Source: an uncultured Collinsella sp.
GTDB taxonomy: Bacteria > Actinomycetota > Coriobacteriia > Coriobacteriales > Coriobacteriaceae
Length of the DNA stretch: 64,000 bases
Direction: 5' to 3'
NCBI GenBank assembly: GCA_900759335.1
Contig: CAAEUX010000004.1
Coordinates: forward strand, 1 to 64,000
The translations under genes and the position numbers were made by a program. Shown piece by piece: positions 32,436 to 40,318 of the stretch. Each line of letters begins with the position of its first letter. Position 1 is the stretch's first letter. The notes under the pieces were generated by a model. It did no database searches and was not told where the DNA came from. It was given only the letters and a program-made list of their open reading frames with translations.

Positions 32436-32756
32436 TTAGAACGGCATGCCCGGGATGTTGAGGCCGCCGGTGATGGCGCCCATCTGCTTGTTGGCGAGCT
32501 CGTTGACGCCGCGGACGGCCTCGTTGACGGCAGCCATGATCATATCCTGCAGCATATCGACGTCCTCGGGATCGAGGGCATCGGGATCGATGGTGAGGTT
32601 GACGAGCTCCATCTCGCCGTTAACGGTCACCTTGACCATGCCGCCGCCGGCAGAGGCGTCGACGGTCTGGGACTTGAGGTTCTCCTGCGCGGCAGCAAGC
32701 TGCTCCTGCATCTTGCGAGCCTGCTTCATCATCTGCTGCATGTTCATACCGGCCAT
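32436..32756 (-). CDS. ybaB: YbaB/EbfC nucleoid-associated protein
   Basis: A 106-aa DNA-binding protein that forms tweezer-like dimers. It has the Met/Gln-rich helix [20 protein letters not shown], the strand [16 protein letters not shown] and the C-terminal helix [18 protein letters not shown] precedes the start. It lies between dnaX and recR as in most bacteria, but here a plus-strand gene separates it from dnaX, so it must have its own promoter in 32757-33096. Confidence 0.95.
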   Translation of the reverse strand: MAGMNMQQMMKQARKMQEQLAAAQENLKSQTVDASAGGGMVKVTVNGEMELVNLTIDPDALDPEDVDMLQDMIMAAVNEAVRGVNELANKQMGAITGGLNIPGMPF

Positions 32757-33096
32757 GATGGCTCCTTTACGTGCGGCCGCGCGACAAGCTGCAAGGGCAG
32801 CCGAGACGCGGCGGGACTTTCAAACTTAAAAATCGTACCACGGCGCGAGGCCAGCGAGCGGGGCGGACACGCTACCTCAGTCGATATACATGCCCTGGAG
32901 TGCAAGCCGCGCCCAAAGATTATGCAAAGTTGAATAATTCGCATCTGCATAATATTTAAAGCTAAATCTTGTAGAGCCGGAATCCGACATTTAATGCGTA
33001 CCACTAAATGGCTAAATGCCGAGCCACTACTCGAGGCGGCGCTCATGACGGCGAGGTATAATTTGATTGCCATAGATAGCAATTTGGAGGTGCCTC
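32757..33096. promoter_or_regulatory. AT-rich divergent promoter region
   Basis: This region serves ybaB (minus) and the small membrane protein (plus). A TATAAT box is at 33057-33062, 34 bases before the plus-strand ATG at 33097; no good -35 box is visible. An inverted repeat ATTATGCA (32919-32926) / TGCATAAT (32946-32953) may be an operator. Base composition is well below the local GC level. Confidence 0.5.
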
Positions 33097-33570
33097 ATGA
33101 ATGCCCCCGACGTGCTCCAAAACATCCGCTCAAAACACCCCGTTGCATATTTGGTTCTCTATCTCTTTGTCGGCTGGGCATTGCTGGTTGTCATCACCCA
33201 TGCCATAGCCTTTGGAGCAGAGCTGCTGATAGCCAGCTCGGACCAGCCCGTCGTCAAATGGGAGATGACCGATGAGTGCACCGACGGAACCCGAACCGTT
33301 TACTACAACAGCCCGTCCCTCTACCAAGAGTTCAGGGTCAAGATAAAGGACTTCGAGATTGTCAATGCCGAACCAGGCGCTTTCTTGACAATCGGAGCAA
33401 CCCTCAACGCCGAGCAAGTCGAATACACGGACAGCCATGCAACGTATCGTATCGACCTCAGCATCCTAGGCCGACCGTCACGTACCTGTCTGCTCGAATG
33501 CGAGATACGCGGCACCGCGTTGCACATGTCCGAAATACAGATGCGCCCGGGCAAAGAGATCTCTTCTTGA
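33097..33570 (+). CDS. Single-pass membrane protein, unknown
   Basis: A 157-aa protein with one N-terminal hydrophobic segment (VAYLVLYLFVGWALLVVITH). A likely extracellular beta-rich domain follows, with two Cys residues (DECTDG, CLLECEI) that could form a disulfide. I do not recognise a family. GGAGG lies seven bases before the ATG and a TATAAT box is upstream. It is inserted, in opposite orientation, between dnaX and ybaB. Its AT-rich promoter and position suggest a recent arrival. Confidence 0.65.
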   Translation: MNAPDVLQNIRSKHPVAYLVLYLFVGWALLVVITHAIAFGAELLIASSDQPVVKWEMTDECTDGTRTVYYNSPSLYQEFRVKIKDFEIVNAEPGAFLTIGATLNAEQVEYTDSHATYRIDLSILGRPSRTCLLECEIRGTALHMSEIQMRPGKEISS

Positions 33571-33591
33571 GCAGCATACCCGCCCGCACGG

Positions 33592-36063
33592 TTACTCCAC
33601 CGGTTTGAAGATGGTGGCCTGACCGAAGACGCTGCGGATGAGGTCTTTGGCCTCGTCCTCGGTCTGCGGGATACTCGGGGCTGCGCCCTGGTGGCCGAAG
33701 GGGCTGCCGGCACCGGGGTTGGACTCCCAGGGAGCTGCAGGAGCGTCCTCCTCTTTGGGGGCAGCTACAGCGGACTTGGGCGCGGACGCCGCACCCGGCA
33801 CGTCGAACGGAGGCAGATCGTCCCCGCTCGCATCGCCAGCGAAGCCGCCGACCATAGCGTCGTCGTAGGGCACCTGCTCGGATTCCCACGGCGCGGACTG
33901 CGCGACAGGCTGAGCCTTGGGGGCAGCCGAGCGCTCGGGCGCACGGGGTGCGGGCTCGGTCGGGAGCTTACCCGTGGCAGGAGCGCCGGCGGGGTTGTCG
34001 GAGCGTAGCCAGGGGACCTTAGCTAGGTCGGATGACTTGGGCGCAGGCGCGGCAGCGGGCTTGGGCGCGGGTGTCGGAGCAGCCGGTTTGGGCGCTGCGG
34101 GCTTAGGCGCCGACGGAGTCGATGCCGCTACCGGCGCCGCTTGCTGCTGCGGCGCGCTGGCGCTCGAGGATACAGGGGCCGCCGAGGACACGGGTTGCGG
34201 GTCCGCAGATGCCGCAGCCCGTGCAGATGGAGAATGCTCCTCATGTTGAGGAGCCGGCGTGCCACCCCCATCCAAGACATAGTCGACGGTACGACGACCG
34301 AAGACCGCGCAGACCGTCGGCAGGACCACCGACTGCGTATCGGCGCGACCGAGCATCTTAATGGCAAAAGTCGAACCCGCGGGGAACGAGACCGTGAGCT
34401 TGGAGCCGTCGTCGGCCGTGGCGCGGGCGTTGAGCAAAAGGCCTGCATAGGAAGCCTGACGCGCCTTGACACGCTCGACAACCTCGGCCCATTTGCGCTG
34501 CAGCTCTCCGGCATCCTCGACCGCGGGCGTCTCGGCAGCACCGGCGGCGGCAACCTGGGCGGCATTGTTGGACTGGGGCTTAGGTGCCGGAGCGGTGGCA
34601 GGCGCGGGGGCCGCAACGGGCTGAGGCGCGGGGGCCGGCGCAGGCTGAGGTGCAGGCGCGGCGGGCTTGGGGGTCGACGCGGGCGCAGACTGGGTCGCCG
34701 GAGCGGCAGCACCACGGTCCCAAGGCATGCCGCCCTGATGCGCGGACGTAGCAGCGGGGGCGGCGGTCGCCGCAGGAGTAGCAGCTCGGGCACCCGAGAT
34801 CAGCGTCGGCTGCTGGGCAGCAGCGGGTACGGATGCTGCGAGCGCGGCGGCCTGAGCAGCCGCCACGCTCGCCGGCACGGCGGCATTGGCAACCATGGCC
34901 TCCAGGCGTGCCACGCGCTCGGCCAATGCCTCAATCGTTAAATCAGCCTCGGGACGTGCCAGGCGCGTGCAGGCGATCTCGAGCACCAGGCGCACGTCGC
35001 TCGCGCCCCTCATCTCCAGTGCGGCATCATCGAGCACCGTCAGCACACGGGCCAGGCGGTCGGCAGGATGCTCGCCAAAGGCAGCGGCCTCGGCAGCAAG
35101 CGCCTCGGCCTGCTCGGAGCCGCCCTCAAACAACTCGGCACGGGCACCGGCAACGCAGGCAACGTACACGTCACGCACATGCGCCACCAGGTCGCGCGTC
35201 AGCTCCAGCAGGTCGTTTCCTTCCTCGACCTGCGCACGGATCAGTCCATAGAGCTCGGCAACATCGCGATCGGCGATGGCGCGGGCAAACTCGCCCAGGA
35301 TCTGGTCCGAAACCTCGCCCAAAAGCGAGCGGGCGTCGTCCGCATGCACAGAACCGTTGCCAAAGACACTCAGCTGCTCCAGCGTGGACAACGCGTCGCG
35401 CATGCCGCCCTTTGCATGGCGCGCCACGATAGCCAGCGCCTCGTCGTCGTAATCGAAGCCCTCCTGCTCGCACACGTATGCCAGGCGATGCTCGATATCC
35501 TCGTTGCCGATGCGATGGAAATCGAAACGCTGGCAGCGTGAGAGGATGGTCTCCAAAATCTTTTGCGGGTCGGTGGTGCACAGCACAAAGATCACGTGCG
35601 CCGGCGGCTCCTCAAGAGTCTTGAGCAGCGCGTTGAACGCCGCCGTCGTGAGCATGTGGACCTCGTCGATGATATAGATCTTGTACTTGCCGCGCACCGG
35701 GGCAAAGTTGACGGAGTTGATGATCTCCTCGCGCACGTTGTCCACGCCGGTACGGCTTGCGGCATCGAGCTCGTAGACATCGGGGTGGTTGCCCTCGGCG
35801 ATGAGCTCGCACTCCTCGCAAGTACCGTCGGGCATGCAGCCGCTTGCACCCTCGGCGCGCGCCGCCTCGGCATTGCGGCACAGCAGCGCCTTGGCCAGAA
35901 TGCGCGCCATAGTGGTCTTGCCCGTGCCGCGCGGTCCACAGAACAGGTAGGCGTGGGACAGGCGCCCCTCGGTGATGGCGTGTTCGAGCGTCGAGACGAT
36001 ATGCTGCTGGCCCACCACGGAGTCGAAGGTGAGCGGGCGATACTTTCGGTACAACGATTCCAT
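33592..36063 (-). CDS. dnaX: DNA polymerase III subunit gamma/tau
   Basis: The clamp-loader ATPase, 823 aa. It has MESLYRKYRPLTFDSVVGQ, Walker A GPRGTGKT (43-50), a zinc module (Cys62, Cys76, Cys82, Cys85), Walker B IIDEVHML (131-138), and sensor regions LCTTDPQ and SRCQRFDF. A long Ala/Pro-rich tau-type tail contains a conserved domain around ELQRKWAEVVERVKARQ. The start at 36063 has GGGGGAG upstream; the frame stays open for 158 more codons but those are not coding. I see no clear slippery A tract for a short gamma form. Confidence 0.96.
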   Translation of the reverse strand: MESLYRKYRPLTFDSVVGQQHIVSTLEHAITEGRLSHAYLFCGPRGTGKTTMARILAKALLCRNAEAARAEGASGCMPDGTCEECELIAEGNHPDVYELDAASRTGVDNVREEIINSVNFAPVRGKYKIYIIDEVHMLTTAAFNALLKTLEEPPAHVIFVLCTTDPQKILETILSRCQRFDFHRIGNEDIEHRLAYVCEQEGFDYDDEALAIVARHAKGGMRDALSTLEQLSVFGNGSVHADDARSLLGEVSDQILGEFARAIADRDVAELYGLIRAQVEEGNDLLELTRDLVAHVRDVYVACVAGARAELFEGGSEQAEALAAEAAAFGEHPADRLARVLTVLDDAALEMRGASDVRLVLEIACTRLARPEADLTIEALAERVARLEAMVANAAVPASVAAAQAAALAASVPAAAQQPTLISGARAATPAATAAPAATSAHQGGMPWDRGAAAPATQSAPASTPKPAAPAPQPAPAPAPQPVAAPAPATAPAPKPQSNNAAQVAAAGAAETPAVEDAGELQRKWAEVVERVKARQASYAGLLLNARATADDGSKLTVSFPAGSTFAIKMLGRADTQSVVLPTVCAVFGRRTVDYVLDGGGTPAPQHEEHSPSARAAASADPQPVSSAAPVSSSASAPQQQAAPVAASTPSAPKPAAPKPAAPTPAPKPAAAPAPKSSDLAKVPWLRSDNPAGAPATGKLPTEPAPRAPERSAAPKAQPVAQSAPWESEQVPYDDAMVGGFAGDASGDDLPPFDVPGAASAPKSAVAAPKEEDAPAAPWESNPGAGSPFGHQGAAPSIPQTEDEAKDLIRSVFGQATIFKPVE

Positions 36064-36178
36064 GGGTGCTCCCCCGGGTATACTGAGACTTGTTGCCGCG
36101 ACGGCCATGCGGTCGCACGGCATACTGCATTCATAATAACCCGTACGGCGAGCCCGCCGCGATAGGAGTCCAAAGAGC

Positions 36179-36886
36179 ATGGCAGACGCAGAGAGCAACC
36201 TCGTTCCCTCCGAAGCAGCCGACCAGGTCGAGGTCGCGCTCGAGGAGCAGGCCGCGGCCGATGACGGCATCCTGTACCTCAACGAGTACCAGTACGAAAA
36301 CGACCTGGTCACCGACTTTGCGCGCCTGGTCGCCTCGCCCAGGCGCCGTGGCTCCCTGTACGTCGCCGCCGCGATTGCCGCGCTCATCGGCATCGGCATG
36401 TTGGTGGCCGGCGGCAGCTGGATCAAGTTCGGCGTCGTGCTGATCGTGTTCGGCGCCTTTTTGGCCTGGTGGAGCAAGAACCTGCACCACACGCTCGCCC
36501 GCGACTTTATCGACGCCGTCGAGGCCGACGAGTCCATGGGTGGCCGCTATCGCCGCGTCGCCGTCAACGAGGACGGCCTGATGGTTTGGGGCAAGAGCGG
36601 CAAGTCGCAGTTCTTCCCGTTTGACAAGCTCGACCACGTACTCGACGGCGAGCGCATCTTTGTGGCCATGTTCGCCGACCAGGGCGTGACGATCCCCAAG
36701 GACACCTTCGTCCGTGGCGATGCCGAGCAGTTCGGTCCCTTCCTCAAGGCCCGCATCAACAAAAAACTCCGCATCGAGACCAAGCGCAAGAAGATGAAGG
36801 CAGAAAAGGCCGCTGCCGAAGCCAAACAGGGCGACAAGCCCCAGGAGACCAAGCGCAAGCAGAAAAAGAACAAGAAGAAGCGCTAG
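36179..36886 (+). CDS. YcxB-like membrane protein
   Basis: A 235-aa protein with an acidic N terminus, two adjacent hydrophobic segments (GSLYVAAAIAALIGIGMLVA and FGVVLIVFGAFLAWW), and a PH-like C-terminal domain of the YcxB type (VNEDGLMVWGKSGKSQFFPFDKLDHV...GVTIPKDTF). A very basic Lys-rich tail could bind acidic lipids or nucleic acid. Function unknown. AGGAG lies upstream of the start. It is divergent from dnaX and precedes the envelope-kinase cluster, but a promoter-like sequence separates it from the first kinase. Confidence 0.65.
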   Translation: MADAESNLVPSEAADQVEVALEEQAAADDGILYLNEYQYENDLVTDFARLVASPRRRGSLYVAAAIAALIGIGMLVAGGSWIKFGVVLIVFGAFLAWWSKNLHHTLARDFIDAVEADESMGGRYRRVAVNEDGLMVWGKSGKSQFFPFDKLDHVLDGERIFVAMFADQGVTIPKDTFVRGDAEQFGPFLKARINKKLRIETKRKKMKAEKAAAEAKQGDKPQETKRKQKKNKKKR

Positions 36887-36923
36887 GCCGGACGCAGGGT
36901 CCAGACCCCAGACGGAGCTTAAA

Positions 36924-36954
36924 TTGAATGTCGCCCACCCGCGCGTGCTACACT
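36924..36954 (+). promoter_or_regulatory. Candidate promoter of the kinase cluster
   Basis: TTGAAT (36924-36929) and TACACT (36949-36954) are separated by 19 bases, longer than ideal. They lie about 80 bases before the first kinase gene, in the only sizeable gap upstream of the cluster. Confidence 0.35.
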
Positions 36955-37034
36955 AGCAGCATCTATGCCACCGCGAACGGCTCGGCCCCGCGCCCGCCGC
37001 TCGCAAACGAACTTTAAACGCACGAGGGTTGGCC

Positions 37035-38888
37035 ATGCCGCTTTTCTCGCAACATACCGCCCGGTTCTCGCCGGACGTTCCTTTGGAGGGCACCAGCTCT
37101 CGCGAGCTGCTCAAGCGGTACCAGCCGCTCGAGACACTTGCGACCGGCGGTTTTGGCTCCATCGAGATCTGCCGCGACACGCACCTGCGCCGCCGTGTCG
37201 CCATTAAACGCATCCCCCTTATCAACGGTGCCGGCATGCCCGCCAGCGACATCATGGATGTCCTGCGCGAGGCGCACACTGCCGCCATGCTTCAACATCC
37301 CAATATCGTGCAGGTTATCGACTTTACGCACGATACCGCCTATGCCTACCTGGTCATGGAGCATGTCGACGGCATGTCGCTGGCCGAGTTTTTGCATCGC
37401 GTGGACGGCCACTCGCTCACCTTTGACGAGGCCGCTGCCATTGCCGACGCGCTGGGCCAGGCACTTGCCTTTGCCCATGCAAACGGCGTGCTTCACCTGG
37501 ACATAAAGCCCGCCAATGTGCTTATCGACCACTCGGGCAATGTAAAGCTCACCGACTTTGGCATGGCGCGGCTGTCGTCCGCCGGCGGCTTTGGCGGATC
37601 GCGCGGCGGCACCATCGGCTACATGCCGCCCGAGCAGCTCGATATCGAGACCGGCACGGTCGACGAACGCGCCGATGTCTTTGCCCTTGCCTGCGTGGTC
37701 TACGAGGGCCTGTGCGGCAGCGCCCCCTTTGTGGCAGCCACGCCTGCCGACTCGCTCGACCGCATCATCGGCGGCGCCACCTATCCCAGCGAGCTCATCC
37801 CGCACTTTCCTCCGGGGGCCGAAGCGGCGCTGATGAGCGCCCTCTCCCCCATGCCGCAAGACCGCCCCGATAGCATCGAGGCATTCTGCGACCGACTCCT
37901 TGCCGGCTTGGGGAGCGTACGCGAAGGCCGTCGCAGCCTGGAGCAGATGGTGGGCGAGCTTTCGGATGACGAGTGCGCGGCAGACGGTATCGAGCCATCG
38001 AGCTACGAGGGCGACACCATCGAGGTCGACCCCGCGCTTGGTTGGGCGGGCACGCGCTGGAGCCACGCGCGCGACTACACCATGCGCGGCATCTCGGCTC
38101 TCTCGTGTGGAGCCTTTAGCTTCTTGCTTATGCAGACAGCCGGCGTAGCCGCGCTTCCCGGCTTGGTCGTCGCGGCCATCGCGATCGGTGCAGCAGCCGG
38201 CCTGGCCCCGCAGATCGGCTCGGCCATCTCGGCCGTGGGCTTTTTGGTGCTCATGGCCAACGCCACCATGCAGGCGCAGGGCATTCTGTCGATGCTGCCG
38301 GTCGCGGTCATTTTTGCCGCCGTCATGTCCGGTTGGTGGATCGCCTGGGGACGCACCGAGGCGGCCGCGAGCGCGGCGCTCACCTGTGCGCTTGCACTGG
38401 GCTGCCTAACCGGCGACACCCTGTTGGCATCCGGCGCAGCCGCGGGCTTCGCGGCGTTTTGGCTCGGTCCGACAAGTGCCGCGGCGGCTACGAGCATGGG
38501 CGCGCTCTTTGCCCGCCTTGCCGCAGCAGCCCTCTCTGCGGGAGGCGTACTGGGGCTTAGCACTGTCGCCGTAGCGCTGGGAGACGCGCTCTTTCTCGCT
38601 GCAATCGTGCTGGTTGCAGCAACGGCCGCGGCAACATCGCTGCTGCTCAACGCTCATGCAAAACGCGCCGAGCAGGGGTCGGACCTTGCCGCCATCGTCG
38701 CAATTGCCGTCGCTGGCATCGGCTCGGCCGTGTCGTTTTGTCTTGCACACCATATGGAAATTGCCAGCCTTGCGGGCCCGGTCGTCGCCAAGGCGGCGGT
38801 TGCGGGAATCCTATCCTCTATAATCGTTGGGATATGCCTTTATTTGCTCGGATACCAAAGAACCTATACGGAGAGTGATCTTTCGTGA
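37035..38888 (+). CDS. Ser/Thr protein kinase with polytopic C terminus
   Basis: A 617-aa kinase. The catalytic domain (about 29-290) has a glycine loop LATGGFGSIE, ATP Lys58 (VAIKRI), catalytic loop HLDIKPANVLID (Asp156) and DFG (Asp174). The usual HRD is HLD, a non-RD kinase, so regulation by activation-loop phosphorylation may differ. After a linker, residues ~345-612 form about nine or ten hydrophobic segments; there is no PASTA or other extracellular sensor. GAGGG precedes the ATG at 37035. Its stop overlaps the fhaA start by four bases. It takes the place held by pknA in mycobacterial clusters, but at the opposite end. Confidence 0.85.
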   Translation: MPLFSQHTARFSPDVPLEGTSSRELLKRYQPLETLATGGFGSIEICRDTHLRRRVAIKRIPLINGAGMPASDIMDVLREAHTAAMLQHPNIVQVIDFTHDTAYAYLVMEHVDGMSLAEFLHRVDGHSLTFDEAAAIADALGQALAFAHANGVLHLDIKPANVLIDHSGNVKLTDFGMARLSSAGGFGGSRGGTIGYMPPEQLDIETGTVDERADVFALACVVYEGLCGSAPFVAATPADSLDRIIGGATYPSELIPHFPPGAEAALMSALSPMPQDRPDSIEAFCDRLLAGLGSVREGRRSLEQMVGELSDDECAADGIEPSSYEGDTIEVDPALGWAGTRWSHARDYTMRGISALSCGAFSFLLMQTAGVAALPGLVVAAIAIGAAAGLAPQIGSAISAVGFLVLMANATMQAQGILSMLPVAVIFAAVMSGWWIAWGRTEAAASAALTCALALGCLTGDTLLASGAAAGFAAFWLGPTSAAAATSMGALFARLAAAALSAGGVLGLSTVAVALGDALFLAAIVLVAATAAATSLLLNAHAKRAEQGSDLAAIVAIAVAGIGSAVSFCLAHHMEIASLAGPVVAKAAVAGILSSIIVGICLYLLGYQRTYTESDLS

Positions 38889-39895
38889 ACTTCCTGAACA
38901 TCTTCGAGGACCACGTGGCCGGCATCTTCGGTGCCACCCGTGCCCCGTTCTCCTTTAAGAAGCTTGCCAAGCAGGCCGCTCGCGACATGGAGGATCAGAC
39001 TCTGGTGATCAACGGCGTCAACACCGCGCCGGCGCTCTATACCATCCTGATTGCCGCCGACGACGACCCCATGCTCGCCCCGTTCTACCCCGAGCTTTCG
39101 CGCGAGGTCCGCGAGTTTGTGAAAGCGCAGGCCGAAAAGCGCCGCTACGTCTTTGTCGGCGAGCCCCTCGTTCGCTTTATGATCGACCCGCAGCTGCGCG
39201 ACGGCAAGTTCTCGGTCTTTGCCGAGAACGTCGATGCCCCCACGCTCGGTCGCCTGTACGAGGAAGAGCGCGCCTACCAAAACGGCCTAGGCCAGAACAG
39301 CTCGGCCACAAGCCGTGCCGCCAGTGCACCGCGCGCCGGCCAGCAGCAGTTTGCCGCCCCGCAGCAGCACCCCGCTGCCATGCCGCAGCAGCAGCCGGCA
39401 CCCCGCGCTGCCGCTCCCGACCCGCTTGCCGCGGCCGACCCCTTTGCGCCCAATGTGCCCGATCCCGCCGCCGCACCCATCCCCGTGCCCCAAACCGTCT
39501 CGCGCGACGCGCTTGTCGGCATGGGCGGAGCCGCCGCGACCGGCGCCGCCGTTGGCCTTGGCGCCGCAGCCAGCATCGCCTCCAACATGGCAAGCCCTCG
39601 CGCCCCGCAGCGTCCGCTCGCCCAGCTCGTCGACGTCGTGAGCGGCGAGAGTCACGCCATCACCTCCGCACAGGTGACCATCGGTCGCGAGCGCTCGGTT
39701 TCCGACATCGCCCTGCGCGACCCCAACGTGTCGCGCCGTCACGCCCAACTCACCTTTACCGGCTCGGACTGGTCGATCGAAGACCTCAACTCCACCAACG
39801 GCACGCTCGTCAACAACCGCCGCATCACGCGCTGCCCGCTGCGCAACGGCGACCTGCTGACGTTTGGCCTGAGCACGTTCGAATTTAGGGGATAG
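38885..39895 (+). CDS. FhaA-like protein (DUF3662 + FHA)
   Basis: A 336-aa protein. The N-terminal DUF3662 domain (about 1-130) is typical of actinobacterial FhaA and begins MNFLNIFEDHVAGIFG. A Gln/Pro/Ala-rich linker follows, then a C-terminal FHA domain (about 255-335) with GRERSVSDI, RRHAQLTF and EDLNSTNGTLVNNRR. In mycobacteria FhaA binds phosphorylated MviN/MurJ and tunes peptidoglycan synthesis; a like role is inferred. The GTG start overlaps the upstream kinase stop. It is second in the cluster. Confidence 0.88.
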   Translation: MNFLNIFEDHVAGIFGATRAPFSFKKLAKQAARDMEDQTLVINGVNTAPALYTILIAADDDPMLAPFYPELSREVREFVKAQAEKRRYVFVGEPLVRFMIDPQLRDGKFSVFAENVDAPTLGRLYEEERAYQNGLGQNSSATSRAASAPRAGQQQFAAPQQHPAAMPQQQPAPRAAAPDPLAAADPFAPNVPDPAAAPIPVPQTVSRDALVGMGGAAATGAAVGLGAAASIASNMASPRAPQRPLAQLVDVVSGESHAITSAQVTIGRERSVSDIALRDPNVSRRHAQLTFTGSDWSIEDLNSTNGTLVNNRRITRCPLRNGDLLTFGLSTFEFRG

Positions 39896-39901
39896 TCGCT
39901 T

Positions 39902-40318
39902 ATGAACATCGATATCGTCCTGTTTGCAGGCCGCATTGTCCTGGTCGTCCTGCTCTACATCTTCCTGTTTGCCGTCATGAAGACCGGCGTGGGGCTCGTC
40001 CGCGGCCAGCGCCGCGACTCGGCCATCTGGACGATCGATGTGGACAAGGGCCCGCGCGGCATCCGCGGCATCCACGTGGATATGCTCGGCCCCGTCATCG
40101 TCGGCCGTTCGCCGTCGTCGGACATCTGCATCAACGAACCGTTTGTCTCGGCCTCGCATGCGCGCTTTTCGCTGCAGGGCCCGGCACTTATTATCGAGGA
40201 CCTCAACTCGCTTAACGGCACGCTCGTCAACGGCCGGCAGCTGGTGGAGCCCGCAACGCTGCGCGAGGGCGACGAAGTCCAGATCGGCGACGTGGTCATG
40301 AAGGTGAACCGTCGATGA
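39902..40318 (+). CDS. FhaB-like membrane-anchored FHA protein
   Basis: A 138-aa protein with one N-terminal hydrophobic helix (IVLVVLLYIFLFAVM) and a C-terminal FHA domain (GRSPSSDIC, SASHARFSLQ, EDLNSLNGTLVNGRQ). This is the layout of FhaB/FipA, which recruits phosphothreonine partners to the membrane at division and growth sites. It starts seven bases after fhaA. Its stop overlaps the phosphatase ATG by four bases. Confidence 0.88.
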   Translation: MNIDIVLFAGRIVLVVLLYIFLFAVMKTGVGLVRGQRRDSAIWTIDVDKGPRGIRGIHVDMLGPVIVGRSPSSDICINEPFVSASHARFSLQGPALIIEDLNSLNGTLVNGRQLVEPATLREGDEVQIGDVVMKVNRR

